Assembly (NCBI RefSeq): GCF_001436455.1 | Contig: NZ_AYYU01000014.1 | Span: 1,091-36,728 of the forward strand | Direction: 5' to 3' | Source of the DNA: Lactobacillus jensenii DSM 20557 | GTDB taxonomy: Bacteria; Bacillota; Bacilli; Lactobacillales; Lactobacillaceae | Length of the DNA stretch: 35,638 bases | Shown: piece by piece, positions 1-9,259 of the stretch | Numbering within the stretch: the first letter of the stretch is position 1 | How the letters are laid out: the number at the start of each line of letters is the position of its first letter | The notes under the pieces: model-generated | Told to the model about the DNA's origin: nothing | Database searches by the model: none | Seen by the model: the letters and a program-made list of their open reading frames with translations, nothing else | Made by a program: the position numbers and the translations under genes

Positions 1-3000
1 CTTGCTCTTGTCAGTAGTTTGACCGTCTAAATCTGCTTTAGCCTTTTGTAATTCATCATTTGCAGATTTATATTCAGCTTCTGTAGTTTCAGAATTATCT
101 AGAGCTTTTTTTGCATTATCCAAAGCTTTTTGGAAGGCTTGCTTTTTCTCTTCGCTAGCATTGTAGTATTTTGGATCCAGAGTACTACCATCTTGCAAGG
201 ATTTACCACTATTGTAATTATTTTCTAATTCTTGTCTTGCTTTTTCTCTTGCATCCCCATTTAAAGCAGCTCTCTTTGTAGCTTCATCTGTAATTAAATT
301 ATTTACATCATCAGTAGTTAAATCATCGCCAGATGGAGCAACAGTTTCATGAATCTTATCTGCAGTTTCTTTATAAGCTTGCTTCTTATCTGAATCTGCA
401 TTTGAGTAGTTAGAAGTAGTTTCAATTTTATCTGATAAGTTTGAAACTTCTTTTAATTCACCCATCTTTTCATTTAAACCAGAATTAATTTTATCAGCAT
501 TATTAACTTCATCTTCTGATTTAGCAGAATCAATTCTCTTTTTAGCAGTTTCTTTTTGCTTATCATTCAGATTAGTATAGTTCTTATCAACAGCATCTTT
601 GGCTTTTTGCTTAGCATCATCAAGACTGGAGTTACCGTTCAAAGCGTCATATGCATCATCAACAGCTTGTTTGATTCGTGCCACTTCTGCTGGATCTTTA
701 TCAGCACCTACACTGGTTCCAGTTTCTTTGTTAAGAAGCTTTTGTGCTTCTTCTACTGCCTTGTCATATGCTTGCTTCTTATCTAAATCTGCATTGAGAT
801 ATGGATCTTGTGTCTTATCAGCTGCTAACTTAGTATCTTCTGATAGATCTTTCATATTTGTATCAGTAGATACTGCATTATTCTTTGCAGTAGTTATTTC
901 GTCAACTGTATTTGCGCTATCAATTGCATCCTTAGCACTTTGCTTTTGGGCATTATTTAAATAAGTTAAATTATCAACTGCAGCTTTAGCACTTTGTTTA
1001 ATTGAAGTGATAGTTTCACCAGATACTGTTACAGGAACTGGAATACTATCCATTCCATCATTAGTTGTAATAACAGAAACTTGTTTTCCTGGTTCAATTA
1101 CTTCATCAGTCTTAATGCTAAATGTACCATCATCACTAACTTTACCAGTACCAATTACCTTACCAGCATCATTCTTAACAGTTACTACTTCGCCAGCTTT
1201 TCCCTTACCAGCAACAATAGTACTATCTGAGTTGCCATCAGGTAATGTTTTAGCCGTTACTTCAGTTGGGTTTGTTGGTTCAGTTTTAGCAGTCACAACA
1301 GCTTCAGTGGGTTCACTTTCAGCGTCATCTTTGGTTACAACAACTTGAATCCTTTCATTTTCAGCAATTGGCTTATTGGTTGTAATAGTAAATGTGCCAT
1401 CTTCGCCAACTACACCTGTACCAATTTCATTACCTGAACTATCCTTCACTGTCACAGTTTCACCAGCTGCAGCTTTACCAGTAACAGTTGTTGAATTATT
1501 AGTACCATCACTAGCTTTGATTGTTACAGCTGTAACAGCTGTTGGAGAGGCAGGTTGAATTAAAGGATTGCCCTTTTGGAAGTTATTTTGTTCAACAGTC
1601 GCTTCAACGGCATCACTTGATTCACCACCTTTTGTTGCTTCAACTGAAACTTTTGTTGCTTCAACTGAAACTTTTGTTGCTTCTGCAAGTGGACTAGTAG
1701 TTTTTATTTCAAAGTTACCAGCATCATTAGCAACACCAGTGCCGATTTCATTACCCAAATTATCCTTAATTGTAACAGTGGCACCTGGGGTTGCCTTACC
1801 AGTGATGATAGTTTCTTGACTCTTGGTCTTATCATCAGTTCTGGTTTCAGCCTTAATGTTGGTTGGATTTGGTAATTTAATCTTTTCACCAATTGCATAT
1901 ACAGTGGTGTCAGTATCAAAGATTGTATCTGCAGTAACTACAGTTCCTTTACCATCAGCTTGAGTATTCCATTCTTTAAATGAATAGCCAGTCTTCATCG
2001 TTGGTGTTGGCAAAGTTAAACTATCTTTATTAAAACTTGAGTCCTTTTCTACTTTAATATCTTGATTTTCATCATCACTAACACCATTCATATTGAAAGT
2101 AACTGTAACTTGCTTTCCTTTAACAATAATTTCATTAGAAAATTGTTCAGTTGGAAAGGCTTGTTGCAAAATTGTATCTTTATCAGTAAGAGACTTATTA
2201 GTTCTCGGAGTAACATATCCAATAACGAGTTTGTCTCCCTTATTCAAAGTGAATTTTGATAATGTAAAACTACCATTTTGATCAACAGCTGAAGTAGTGT
2301 AAGCAATTAATGTTTTCTTACCAGTATCATCAACTTTATATAAGTTAACAGTTCTTGGTTGCATAACTTCATTATGATAGTTGTGGTTACCTAACTGTCC
2401 TGAGATAGTTGTAGTATCTACATCAATACTTAGCTGATTACCATTAGCATCAGTCCAATTAAACGGAGCAACGCCTGGGTCACGGCCTTCACGTAATTCT
2501 TGTCCATCACTAATACCATCACCATCTGTATCGTAAACTGATGGATTCATACCATAAGAATTATCAATTTCTGTAATATCTAGGACACCATCTCTGTCAC
2601 TATCAACTGCAGAAATAAATGTACCAGCACGAGTGTACCTTAAGAGTAATCCAGAAAAATCAGTTGGTTTAGTTGGAAATTCTAAATGAATATAACTTGC
2701 AACTTTAGTTGCAACATCAAGATATTTAAGTAAGTCATCTCTTGCTCCATTATCCCAAGCCCACTTTGCTGTATTATCTAGTTGCTTACAATCAGCTGCA
2801 TTTACCAAAGACTTAGCAATAGATATGTTAGTAAAAGTTGGAGATTCAAGTGCTAATTTAACAGCTTCATATGGATTGTTTTCAGTTGCAGATATTTTTT
2901 TATCTTCAAAAGATAAATAAGTTGTTGGATTATCTTGTTTTTGCTTAATTAATTTATCAAGAATTGTCTTAAATGTACTTAAATCATAAGTTTGATTATT

Positions 3001-4512
3001 ATACTTATCTCCAGTTGTATAAGTTTTGGTTGATAAGCTATTTGTTACTGTATCTAACGAATGAAATGCAGTAGCATAATCAGTCGTGTCATAGATACCA
3101 AATTGGAAATCAAACTTTTGTGATTCAGAAGTTAATGCATCAGCGAAAGACTTGCCATTTTTTAAGTAGAAAGTCACATTGAAGTCTTGACGATTTGATA
3201 AAGAAGATAAGAAACCTAAACTACCACCGATGTCATTAATATATAATTCACCAGTTCGATACTTTAGGGTATTATTAGCTAAAGTGTATGTTTTATTACT
3301 AATTTTGACCTTATCAATAAGCTTTAGTAAGTTGTCATTTCCTCTAATTCTAAGAGTTAAGTTACTCTTATCGCCTAGTAATGATCCATTAACACGATAA
3401 CGAGTATTCACAGTTTTATTAGAATAATCGACACTCATATTGTCTAAAATAGGACCGTCATTATTTACAATATCTAATGATTTAAAGAAGTTATTACTAC
3501 TAAAAGTTGTAGTTTCATTATCATTAAGGATAAGATTTTTACTAAAATCAGAAACCATGTCATGACCACTACTGTATCTTGCCCACATTGTAAAAGATAA
3601 AGGCTTAGATAAGATTGAATTTGGTGTATCAGCCTTCAAGTAGATTTTGTAAGTACTTGATGTTGAACCCGCTAAGGCTGCTCTAATTGGACCATTTTGG
3701 GTAGTTAAAACACCACTAGTCCAAACATTGGTTGCGCCAGGTACTTCATTAGAGGTATCTTTAGTTGCTTCACCATCTGACAAAAGTGCTCTTGAAAAGA
3801 CAATCTTATCAATATATGGGGCCAAAGCTGGGTCAATTTGATAGAACATCTTGGCATTATTTAAATCAAGATAAGCTTCAGATAATAATCCCAAAGCAAG
3901 ATTCAATTCAATGTATGATTCATGCTTGGCATCATCATATTTAAAACCGCGATTAGCTAATGAAACATCAAATGGGGTATAAGCATTGCGCTCATTAGCT
4001 AATGGCTTAGTATTTGAGTGTACAATTGGACTAATAACAGTTTTCTCACTTTGTGAACCATCTACTTCTGCTTGAACAGAGTAATTATCCTTTTCACTTA
4101 CAGCATTAGTAAGATTGAAAGTAAACCCACCTTCTGCATCTGCTGAAGTAGTCTGAACTTGATTATCCCCCTTATATAAAACCACTTGAGCATTAGCTCT
4201 AGTTTTACCTTTAATGGCTGTATCTCCAACAAAAACTTCACTTACTGTTGGTTTAGAGATAAAAATTGAGGTGCTTTGACTTTTATCTTCATGTGCAACA
4301 GTTGAATTAGATGCTGAAGAACTTGCAAATACTGCTCTAGCACTTGATTGTGATTGACTTGCTTCAGCACTGCTTACCTCAGCAGCGTATACATTTTTAG
4401 AATTTAGTTCTACTGCACTTAAAAAAATTACCGCACCTATAACAAAAGATGCAGCTCCACCCTTTTTCATTTTTCTAAGTGAATAACGTAGTCTTTTATC
4501 TTTTTCTCCCAT
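1..4512 (-). CDS. Giant YSIRK-type surface protein with Ebh-like GA/FIVAR repeats (partial, C-terminus outside window)
   Basis: The frame is open from ATG at 4512 to the left edge (1504 codons, no stop), so only the N-terminal part is seen. Start: GAAAGGATTGTATATTTTTT precedes ATG. Residues ~8-44 form a YSIRK-type signal (YSLRKMKKGGAAS, hydrophobic stretch, then YAAE cleavage region). A Ser-rich linker and an Ig-like module (~80-165) follow. The ~170-630 region I do not recognise; it is probably the binding region. Calcium-type TSP3 motifs (DSDRDG at 637, DTDGDG at 661) come next, then an InlB/Flg_new-type beta repeat (~799-858, FNMNG...GYSFKEWNT). Three Big_6-like Ig domains follow (~876-1165, each with a TGKA.aGe.VtVkd..GneiGtG pattern). 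From ~1170 there are helical GA and FIVAR repeats (AKDAIDSANTVDE; YLNADLDKKQAYDKAV) typical of staphylococcal Ebh/EmbP. An anchored adhesin is inferred; the sorting signal would lie outside the window. Its neighbour upstream is separated by a terminator, so it is monocistronic here. Confidence 0.92.
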   Translation of the reverse strand, partial: MGEKDKRLRYSLRKMKKGGAASFVIGAVIFLSAVELNSKNVYAAEVSSAEASQSQSSARAVFASSSASNSTVAHEDKSQSTSIFISKPTVSEVFVGDTAIKGKTRANAQVVLYKGDNQVQTTSADAEGGFTFNLTNAVSEKDNYSVQAEVDGSQSEKTVISPIVHSNTKPLANERNAYTPFDVSLANRGFKYDDAKHESYIELNLALGLLSEAYLDLNNAKMFYQIDPALAPYIDKIVFSRALLSDGEATKDTSNEVPGATNVWTSGVLTTQNGPIRAALAGSTSSTYKIYLKADTPNSILSKPLSFTMWARYSSGHDMVSDFSKNLILNDNETTTFSSNNFFKSLDIVNNDGPILDNMSVDYSNKTVNTRYRVNGSLLGDKSNLTLRIRGNDNLLKLIDKVKISNKTYTLANNTLKYRTGELYINDIGGSLGFLSSLSNRQDFNVTFYLKNGKSFADALTSESQKFDFQFGIYDTTDYATAFHSLDTVTNSLSTKTYTTGDKYNNQTYDLSTFKTILDKLIKQKQDNPTTYLSFEDKKISATENNPYEAVKLALESPTFTNISIAKSLVNAADCKQLDNTAKWAWDNGARDDLLKYLDVATKVASYIHLEFPTKPTDFSGLLLRYTRAGTFISAVDSDRDGVLDITEIDNSYGMNPSVYDTDGDGISDGQELREGRDPGVAPFNWTDANGNQLSIDVDTTTISGQLGNHNYHNEVMQPRTVNLYKVDDTGKKTLIAYTTSAVDQNGSFTLSKFTLNKGDKLVIGYVTPRTNKSLTDKDTILQQAFPTEQFSNEIIVKGKQVTVTFNMNGVSDDENQDIKVEKDSSFNKDSLTLPTPTMKTGYSFKEWNTQADGKGTVVTADTIFDTDTTVYAIGEKIKLPNPTNIKAETRTDDKTKSQETIITGKATPGATVTIKDNLGNEIGTGVANDAGNFEIKTTSPLAEATKVSVEATKVSVEATKGGESSDAVEATVEQNNFQKGNPLIQPASPTAVTAVTIKASDGTNNSTTVTGKAAAGETVTVKDSSGNEIGTGVVGEDGTFTITTNKPIAENERIQVVVTKDDAESEPTEAVVTAKTEPTNPTEVTAKTLPDGNSDSTIVAGKGKAGEVVTVKNDAGKVIGTGKVSDDGTFSIKTDEVIEPGKQVSVITTNDGMDSIPVPVTVSGETITSIKQSAKAAVDNLTYLNNAQKQSAKDAIDSANTVDEITTAKNNAVSTDTNMKDLSEDTKLAADKTQDPYLNADLDKKQAYDKAVEEAQKLLNKETGTSVGADKDPAEVARIKQAVDDAYDALNGNSSLDDAKQKAKDAVDKNYTNLNDKQKETAKKRIDSAKSEDEVNNADKINSGLNEKMGELKEVSNLSDKIETTSNYSNADSDKKQAYKETADKIHETVAPSGDDLTTDDVNNLITDEATKRAALNGDAREKARQELENNYNSGKSLQDGSTLDPKYYNASEEKKQAFQKALDNAKKALDNSETTEAEYKSANDELQKAKADLDGQTTDKSK
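1631..1689. repeat. 21-bp tandem repeat inside the surface protein gene
   Basis: Two full copies of a 21-bp unit (1631-1651 and 1652-1672) plus a partial third encode consecutive EATKVSV heptads at the end of the first Big_6-like domain. The unit is a multiple of three, so copy number can change without breaking the frame. Confidence 0.85.
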
Positions 4513-4842
4513 AAAAAATATACAATCCTTTCTAAAACTAAAAACATTTCTATGTTTCTAGTTTAGCAAGATTAAGGAAAATCATTTTTTATAGCATGGT
4601 GGCTACCCCCCCCTATACCACGCTAATGTAAGCGTGTTACATAAGAGGTGCTTATATTACTCCGGTTTGTACTTATATATATTAGATAATATATTTTATG
4701 AATATTATCTGATTTTGTATTTTACAAATAGTTGTTTTTTTGAGTTTTAAAGTTGTGGGGGTTATTTTACATAAATTTTATACTATAAAAAATGAGAAGA
4801 GCTATTTAAATATAAAGGGAATTATTTTTGCGATACTATATC
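4513..4842. other. Intergenic region without a supported gene
   Basis: This AT-rich stretch holds the promoter region of the surface protein and nothing else I can support. A 66-codon plus-strand open frame at 4740-4940 lacks a ribosome binding site and runs into the terminator and the end of the next gene, so it is not called. Confidence 0.6.
4588..4636 (-). promoter_or_regulatory. Putative promoter with G8 tract upstream of the surface protein gene
   Basis: Read on the minus strand, an extended -10 (TGCTATAAA, 4596-4588) lies ~76 nt before the start codon. A run of eight G (4613-4606) falls where the -35/spacer would be, and no good -35 hexamer is visible at 16-18 bp. A palindrome CACGCT-N6-AGCGTG (4619-4636) lies just upstream, and 4592-4599 is nearly complementary to 4618-4625, which puts the G tract in a loop. 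The -10 is by eye only. Confidence 0.4.
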
Positions 4843-4890
4843 AAACTAAAAAAATCATGTACCTCCGATTGATACATGATTTTTTAGTTT
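4843..4890 (-). terminator. Terminator of the guanidino-compound operon
   Basis: A long inverted repeat has the stem 4843-4861 (AAACTAAAAAAATCATGTA) pairing with 4873-4890 across an 11-nt loop. Its A-run gives a U-tract on the minus strand. It lies 28 nt beyond the stop of the D-2-hydroxyacid dehydrogenase gene. Confidence 0.8.
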
Positions 4891-4917
4891 TTATAATCTG
4901 CTCTATATTATTAGTTG

Positions 4918-5898
4918 CTAAAGGTCAGTTACCAACTTAAAAACTTTCTGCTTTTGTCCTGTTAAATAATTAACAATATTTTCTGTGGATATTCTTTGTA
5001 AATCTTCTAATGAAGAAGTTGAATAAAATGCTACATGTGGAGTTATCAGGACATTTGATCTACCAACCAATTGGTTTTTCTCTAAATCTGGTGTTTCATC
5101 GCTTAAGACATCGAGTGCCGCACCCTTTAGCAATTTCTCATCTAAAGCTTGGAGTAAATCTCTTTCGACCACACATGCTCCACGTCCCATATTAATTAAA
5201 TAAGGCTTTTTCTCCATTAATTTAAAGGCATCATAATTAAAATATGAATGGTTTGTTTCGTTTAAGTTCATATTATTGGTAATGATGTCTGCATTAGCAA
5301 AAAGTTCTTCTTTAGTAACAAGTTCAACATCTTCTAATTTATTATTAGTAAATGGATCAGTGGCGATAACCTTCATTCCTAATGCTTTTGCCTTTTGAGC
5401 AACACGAGTCCCAATTTTTCCAAATCCGCAGATTCCTATTGTTAAATCAGCTATTCTTGGATTAGGATTTACATAATCGTATCTCCACTGCTTGTTTTTA
5501 TCAATATCATAAATATATGATTTTAAATTTTTCACCATTGCCAAACTAGTAGTAATAGTAAATTCAGCAACATCTTCAGTACAATATTCTCCTACAGGAC
5601 ACACACCAATCTTTCGTTTATTTGCTTCTTCTAAATCAACATTATCATATCCTGTTGCATTAATAGATATTACTTTCAATTTGGGAGCATGATCCATAAC
5701 TTCAGAATCAATTTTTGTAAAAGCAGTTAAAATAGCATCAGCATCCCTAATTACCCTAAAAAATTCTTCACGTTTATTATCACTATATTCAAAAATCACT
5801 ATATTTGTATCACTACCTAAACCAGAAATTAAAATTTTCTTTTCTAATTCATGAGTTGGCATCATTGAGTCAGGGTAATCTGCAATTACAATCTTCAT
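4918..5898 (-). CDS. D-isomer-specific 2-hydroxyacid dehydrogenase
   Basis: 326 aa, a usual length for NAD-dependent D-2-hydroxyacid dehydrogenases, which interconvert 2-oxoacids and D-2-hydroxyacids. The Rossmann motif is GFGKIG at 158-163. The family's catalytic triad is visible: Arg239 in NMGRG, Glu268 in DVLSDETP, and His288 in ITPHVAF. RBS AGGAG precedes ATG. It is the last gene of the operon, 17 nt after the guanidino hydrolase, and is followed by a strong terminator. The substrate is unknown. It may be a 2-oxoacid derived from whatever the operon degrades, or the enzyme may recycle NADH. A housekeeping D-lactate dehydrogenase is possible but less likely, since its operon partners are amino acid related. 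Confidence 0.88.
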   Translation of the reverse strand: MKIVIADYPDSMMPTHELEKKILISGLGSDTNIVIFEYSDNKREEFFRVIRDADAILTAFTKIDSEVMDHAPKLKVISINATGYDNVDLEEANKRKIGVCPVGEYCTEDVAEFTITTSLAMVKNLKSYIYDIDKNKQWRYDYVNPNPRIADLTIGICGFGKIGTRVAQKAKALGMKVIATDPFTNNKLEDVELVTKEELFANADIITNNMNLNETNHSYFNYDAFKLMEKKPYLINMGRGACVVERDLLQALDEKLLKGAALDVLSDETPDLEKNQLVGRSNVLITPHVAFYSTSSLEDLQRISTENIVNYLTGQKQKVFKLVTDL

Positions 5899-5915
5899 TT
5901 AAGCTCCTCCTTTTA

Positions 5916-6770
5916 TCAACTTCTTTGAACAGGATAAGTCATACAGTGTGGTCCGCCTCCTGCTTTAAGAATCTGTTCCAAAGGTAATTTAATTACTTCT
6001 ACACCTGCTGCTTCTAACTTTTCATTTACGGAGACATTATTTGCAATCCCTAAAACCTTATTTTTGCCAAGTGCTTGAACGTTGCAACCATGTTTAGCAA
6101 TCAATTCTTCTGGTACATCAATAATATTAAAACCACGCCTCTCAAGCATTCTTAAGAACCAAAATGGTAATACACTTTTAGTTGCTAAACATACTTTAGG
6201 TGCAACAATATTGAAACACATATCTAAATGTAGATGTTCTGGAGCAACTGGGACACCAACAACTGTATATCCGAATTTTTGAAGTTGTTCTCTTAAATTA
6301 TCAACACCCGCTTGATCAGTACGATCTACTAATCCAAATGCTAGAGTATGTTCATCAATCATCCAGAAATCTCCACCCTCAAAACAGCCAGCATTACATC
6401 TAGCCACAATTGGTATACCTAGTTCTTTCAATTTTGCTTCATAAACGGCTGTTTCTTTTTGGCGAGCTGGATGTCTAAATTTACCAATGATTGCACCTTC
6501 TTTAATCATTGCTCCGAAGTCACGAGCAAATGTTTGAACCTCTAATTCAGGCTGGGGCTCCATTTCGACAACTTCTACTCCATTTTCTTTATAAGCATCA
6601 ATTAGAGTTTGCCATTCTTTAACCATTAACTCATTATGTTCTTTTTCTCCTTTTTCCATCCAAGATTTTGTAATTTCGTTAATTCCATTAAATTTATAAA
6701 ATTTTGGTGAACAGACTATAACCTTTTTCAATTCATTAGTAGCATTGCGGACATAAACTTTTTCTGTCAT
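5916..6770 (-). CDS. DDAH/amidinotransferase-fold guanidino hydrolase (deiminase-like)
   Basis: 284 aa member of the COG1834 amidinotransferase/dimethylarginine dimethylaminohydrolase group, which cleaves guanidino groups through a cysteine adduct. Visible motifs are FARDFGAM (~80), FEGGDFW (~129-135), HLDMCFN (catalytic His, ~182) and the C-terminal catalytic Cys276 in GGGPHCMT. The start is set at 6770, where TAAGGAGAAATAAA precedes ATG; an upstream in-frame extension to 6869 would overlap the transporter gene and has no RBS. The gene lies 14 nt after the antiporter. By context it should convert a guanidino compound to its ureido form (or release dimethylamine from a methylarginine), feeding the carbamoyltransferase. 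It is not a canonical ArcA (~410 aa) nor an AguA-type agmatine deiminase. The exact substrate is not deducible from sequence. Confidence 0.85.
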   Translation of the reverse strand: MTEKVYVRNATNELKKVIVCSPKFYKFNGINEITKSWMEKGEKEHNELMVKEWQTLIDAYKENGVEVVEMEPQPELEVQTFARDFGAMIKEGAIIGKFRHPARQKETAVYEAKLKELGIPIVARCNAGCFEGGDFWMIDEHTLAFGLVDRTDQAGVDNLREQLQKFGYTVVGVPVAPEHLHLDMCFNIVAPKVCLATKSVLPFWFLRMLERRGFNIIDVPEELIAKHGCNVQALGKNKVLGIANNVSVNEKLEAAGVEVIKLPLEQILKAGGGPHCMTYPVQRS

Positions 6771-6784
6771 TTTATTTCTCCTTA

Positions 6785-8284
6785 TTAAATTACAAATACA
6801 GAAACAACCAATAATAAAATCAACATAGCTAAATAGCCTAATGTATATTTCCAACTTGCTTTCAGCCATGCCCCATAGGTAACATGTACTGCTTGAGTAC
6901 AGGTCATAACAATAATTGAAGTTGGTGCTATCAATTTAACAAATCCCAGAGCAAAATTATAAATTACAACCATATTAGCTGCAGAAATACCTGCAAACAT
7001 GCCTAATGGTGCCATAATTGAAATAGTAGCAGCAGCTAAGCCTGTCGAACTTGGTATAAAAGTGGCTAATAGAATGTAAACCAAGAAACAAACCAAAATA
7101 AAAATTATTGGTGGCAATGTACCTAATGTTTTTTGAGTAGAATTTAAAATTGTATCGGTTATATTACCTTCTGTCATTAAAACTTGGATACCTCTAGCAA
7201 GAGGAACTATAAAAGCAGTTGATACTAAACTTGCTGCACCTCTAATAAAAATCTGAATTATTTTGTCAATATCATATCCCATTACAAGACCTGATAATAT
7301 AGTCATAACAATAAGTAACCCATTAATTTTATTAAAGTACCAATTACCAAATGGAACCAAATTATGACCTAAAATTGTTCCAGTAATTAAATTATTATTC
7401 AGCCATTTAGTTGCATTAACAAAAAATGTCCAGTTTTTATTTAGAGAAGTCCATGGTACTAATGAAACTATCATTATCAAGAAAGTTAAAATAAAAATGA
7501 TAAAGATTTTTCTTTGTTTACTATCAAGCTTTTGCTTGCCAGCATCAGATTTAGCAAATTCTTCTAAATCTTCCTTTTTTCTAAAAAATTGAACTGATTT
7601 TTCGGGATTATTCTTGATACTTTTAGCATATAGACAGATCATAGCTGAACAAAGTGTCATTAAAATGATAAAGGTAATCGCTCTAAATATTATCCCCTCA
7701 CCTGGGCTAATCCCAGCCAGCCCTGACGCAATACCAGTTGAAAAAGGATTTACAATTGAAGCAGCACAGCCTGCTTGAGTACCGAAAATTACAATCATCA
7801 GAGCTACTATCGTATCTAATCCAAGAGATAGTATTATTGGTAAAAACATTAACAGATAAACAAAGCCTTCTTCATAGGCTCCTTGTACTGTTCCAAAGAT
7901 CCCCATTAAAAAAGTTAAAACAGTAATTAAAACGTAGTAATTTTTTTGATATTTTTTTGCTACGTTTTTCAAAGCTATATTAATTGCACCTGTAGCATCC
8001 ATCATTTCAAGAAAACTACCAAATAACATTACGTTTAAAGAAATTGTAATTGCTCCTGAAACTTTTTCGTTTCCAACCATTCCAATAATTGGAGCCATCA
8101 CAATATCCCAAAAACCTTGCCGATTTGTAGCTACACTGTGATAAGAATTTGCAATAACTTTTCCTGCTTTATCATAAGAATAGGAGCCACTTGGAATTAT
8201 CCATGTTAAAATTGCCACTAACACTAACACGTAAAAGATAATCACATAGGTATTGGGTGCTTTAAATTTCCTTTTCTTTTTCAT
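6785..8284 (-). CDS. YfcC-family transporter (ArcD-like basic amino acid antiporter)
   Basis: About 499 aa with ~12 hydrophobic segments and a basic N-terminus (KKKRKFKAPNTYVIIF), followed by the IIPSGSY motif common in the YfcC/DcuC superfamily. A conserved-looking re-entrant region occurs near GTQAGCAASIVNPFSTGIASG and another near FIPSSTGLAAAT. Related proteins have been described as arginine/ornithine antiporters and as anaerobic C4-dicarboxylate carriers. Next to a carbamoyltransferase and a guanidino hydrolase, exchange of a guanidino substrate for its amine product is the best inference. I prefer ATG at 8284 (preceded by GGTGGGGCTA) over an in-frame GTG at 8296; neither RBS is ideal. 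It starts 25 nt after the carbamoyltransferase stop. Confidence 0.85.
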   Translation of the reverse strand: MKKKRKFKAPNTYVIIFYVLVLVAILTWIIPSGSYSYDKAGKVIANSYHSVATNRQGFWDIVMAPIIGMVGNEKVSGAITISLNVMLFGSFLEMMDATGAINIALKNVAKKYQKNYYVLITVLTFLMGIFGTVQGAYEEGFVYLLMFLPIILSLGLDTIVALMIVIFGTQAGCAASIVNPFSTGIASGLAGISPGEGIIFRAITFIILMTLCSAMICLYAKSIKNNPEKSVQFFRKKEDLEEFAKSDAGKQKLDSKQRKIFIIFILTFLIMIVSLVPWTSLNKNWTFFVNATKWLNNNLITGTILGHNLVPFGNWYFNKINGLLIVMTILSGLVMGYDIDKIIQIFIRGAASLVSTAFIVPLARGIQVLMTEGNITDTILNSTQKTLGTLPPIIFILVCFLVYILLATFIPSSTGLAAATISIMAPLGMFAGISAANMVVIYNFALGFVKLIAPTSIIVMTCTQAVHVTYGAWLKASWKYTLGYLAMLILLLVVSVFVI

Positions 8285-8309
8285 TAGCCCCACCACTTTC
8301 TGGATGAAT

Positions 8310-9248
8310 CTAATCTGCTACTGCAGCAAGAATAGCCTTAATTGAATGCATTCTGTTTTCACCTTCATCAAAGATTACTGATTGATCACATTCCATTACT
8401 TCGTCTGTTACTTCTTCACCACGGTGTGCAGGTAAACAATGCATAAAAATAGCATCTGATTTAGCCTTTTTTAATTGTTCCATGGTAATTTGATATGGCT
8501 TAAATGCTTCTTTAAGATGAGTTATTTTTTCCTCGGACTGACCCATACTATATTGCGACATTCCATATACAATATCTGCACCTGATAATGCTTTATCAAA
8601 ATCAGATGTGATTTCAATTTTTGCACCTGACAACTTAGCTCTTCTTTTAGCTTCTGCTATCATTTTTTCATCAGGTTCAATGCCCTCTGGACATGCAATT
8701 GATAGGTCAATCCCCAAAGTTGCACAAAAAATCATCGTAGTATAGGCAACATTATAAATATTACCTGCATAGCAGATTTTTAATCCTTGATAATGTCCTT
8801 TTTTCTCTTTAATCGTCATCAAATCTGCAATTCCTTGAGTAGGATGCTCTAGTGCTGTTAATCCATTAATTACTGGATTTTGCATCCATTTTGCACATTC
8901 TTCAACGATTTCATGGCCAAAGGTTCTAATAAACAATCCATCAAAATATCTATCAAGAATTCTCGCCGTATCTTTTAAAGGTTCTCCACGTGTCATTTGC
9001 ATTTCGTCTGGCCGCAAATAAACAACTTTTACTCCTAAATCAGCAGCTGCACGTTCAAAAGCATTCCTTGTTCTTGTACTATTTTTTTCAAACAAGGCAG
9101 CCCATACCTGTCCCTTTAAATATTCATGTGGTTCTCTAATAGTCCACTTTTTCTTAAAGTCTAGACTCAAATCGGTAATGAACTCTATCTCTTCACGATC
9201 CATGTCCTTAAAAGCTAAAAAATCTTTTCCTTTAAAACGATTTCTCAT
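8310..9248 (-). CDS. Ornithine/putrescine-carbamoyltransferase-like enzyme with altered amine site
   Basis: 312 aa. The carbamoyl phosphate motifs are intact: STRTR at 57-61, HPTQ at 135-138, HCLPA at 270-274. The second-substrate site is unusual. Where ornithine carbamoyltransferases have the pattern DVWxSMG, this protein has GMSQYSMG (229-236), so the Asp that normally contacts the ornithine alpha-amine is Met and the Trp is Gln. The C-terminal part (HRGEEVTDEV...GENRMHSI) resembles putrescine carbamoyltransferase more than typical OTC, but the long PTC C-terminal tail is absent. The start at 9248 is chosen because AGGAG lies 8 nt upstream; a start at 9284 has no RBS. It is the first gene of the operon. 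Predicted role: phosphorolysis of a ureido compound to carbamoyl phosphate plus an amine. No carbamate kinase gene is in the window. Confidence 0.85.
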   Translation of the reverse strand: MRNRFKGKDFLAFKDMDREEIEFITDLSLDFKKKWTIREPHEYLKGQVWAALFEKNSTRTRNAFERAAADLGVKVVYLRPDEMQMTRGEPLKDTARILDRYFDGLFIRTFGHEIVEECAKWMQNPVINGLTALEHPTQGIADLMTIKEKKGHYQGLKICYAGNIYNVAYTTMIFCATLGIDLSIACPEGIEPDEKMIAEAKRRAKLSGAKIEITSDFDKALSGADIVYGMSQYSMGQSEEKITHLKEAFKPYQITMEQLKKAKSDAIFMHCLPAHRGEEVTDEVMECDQSVIFDEGENRMHSIKAILAAVAD

Positions 9249-9259
9249 AATTCCACTCC

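Noticed and set aside
4740-4940. 66-codon plus-strand frame
   Set aside because: No RBS, low-complexity AT-rich composition, and it crosses a terminator and the end of a minus-strand gene.
6771-6869. 33-residue N-terminal extension of the guanidino hydrolase
   Set aside because: It would overlap the transporter's C-terminal codons, has no RBS, and the ATG at 6770 has a strong one.
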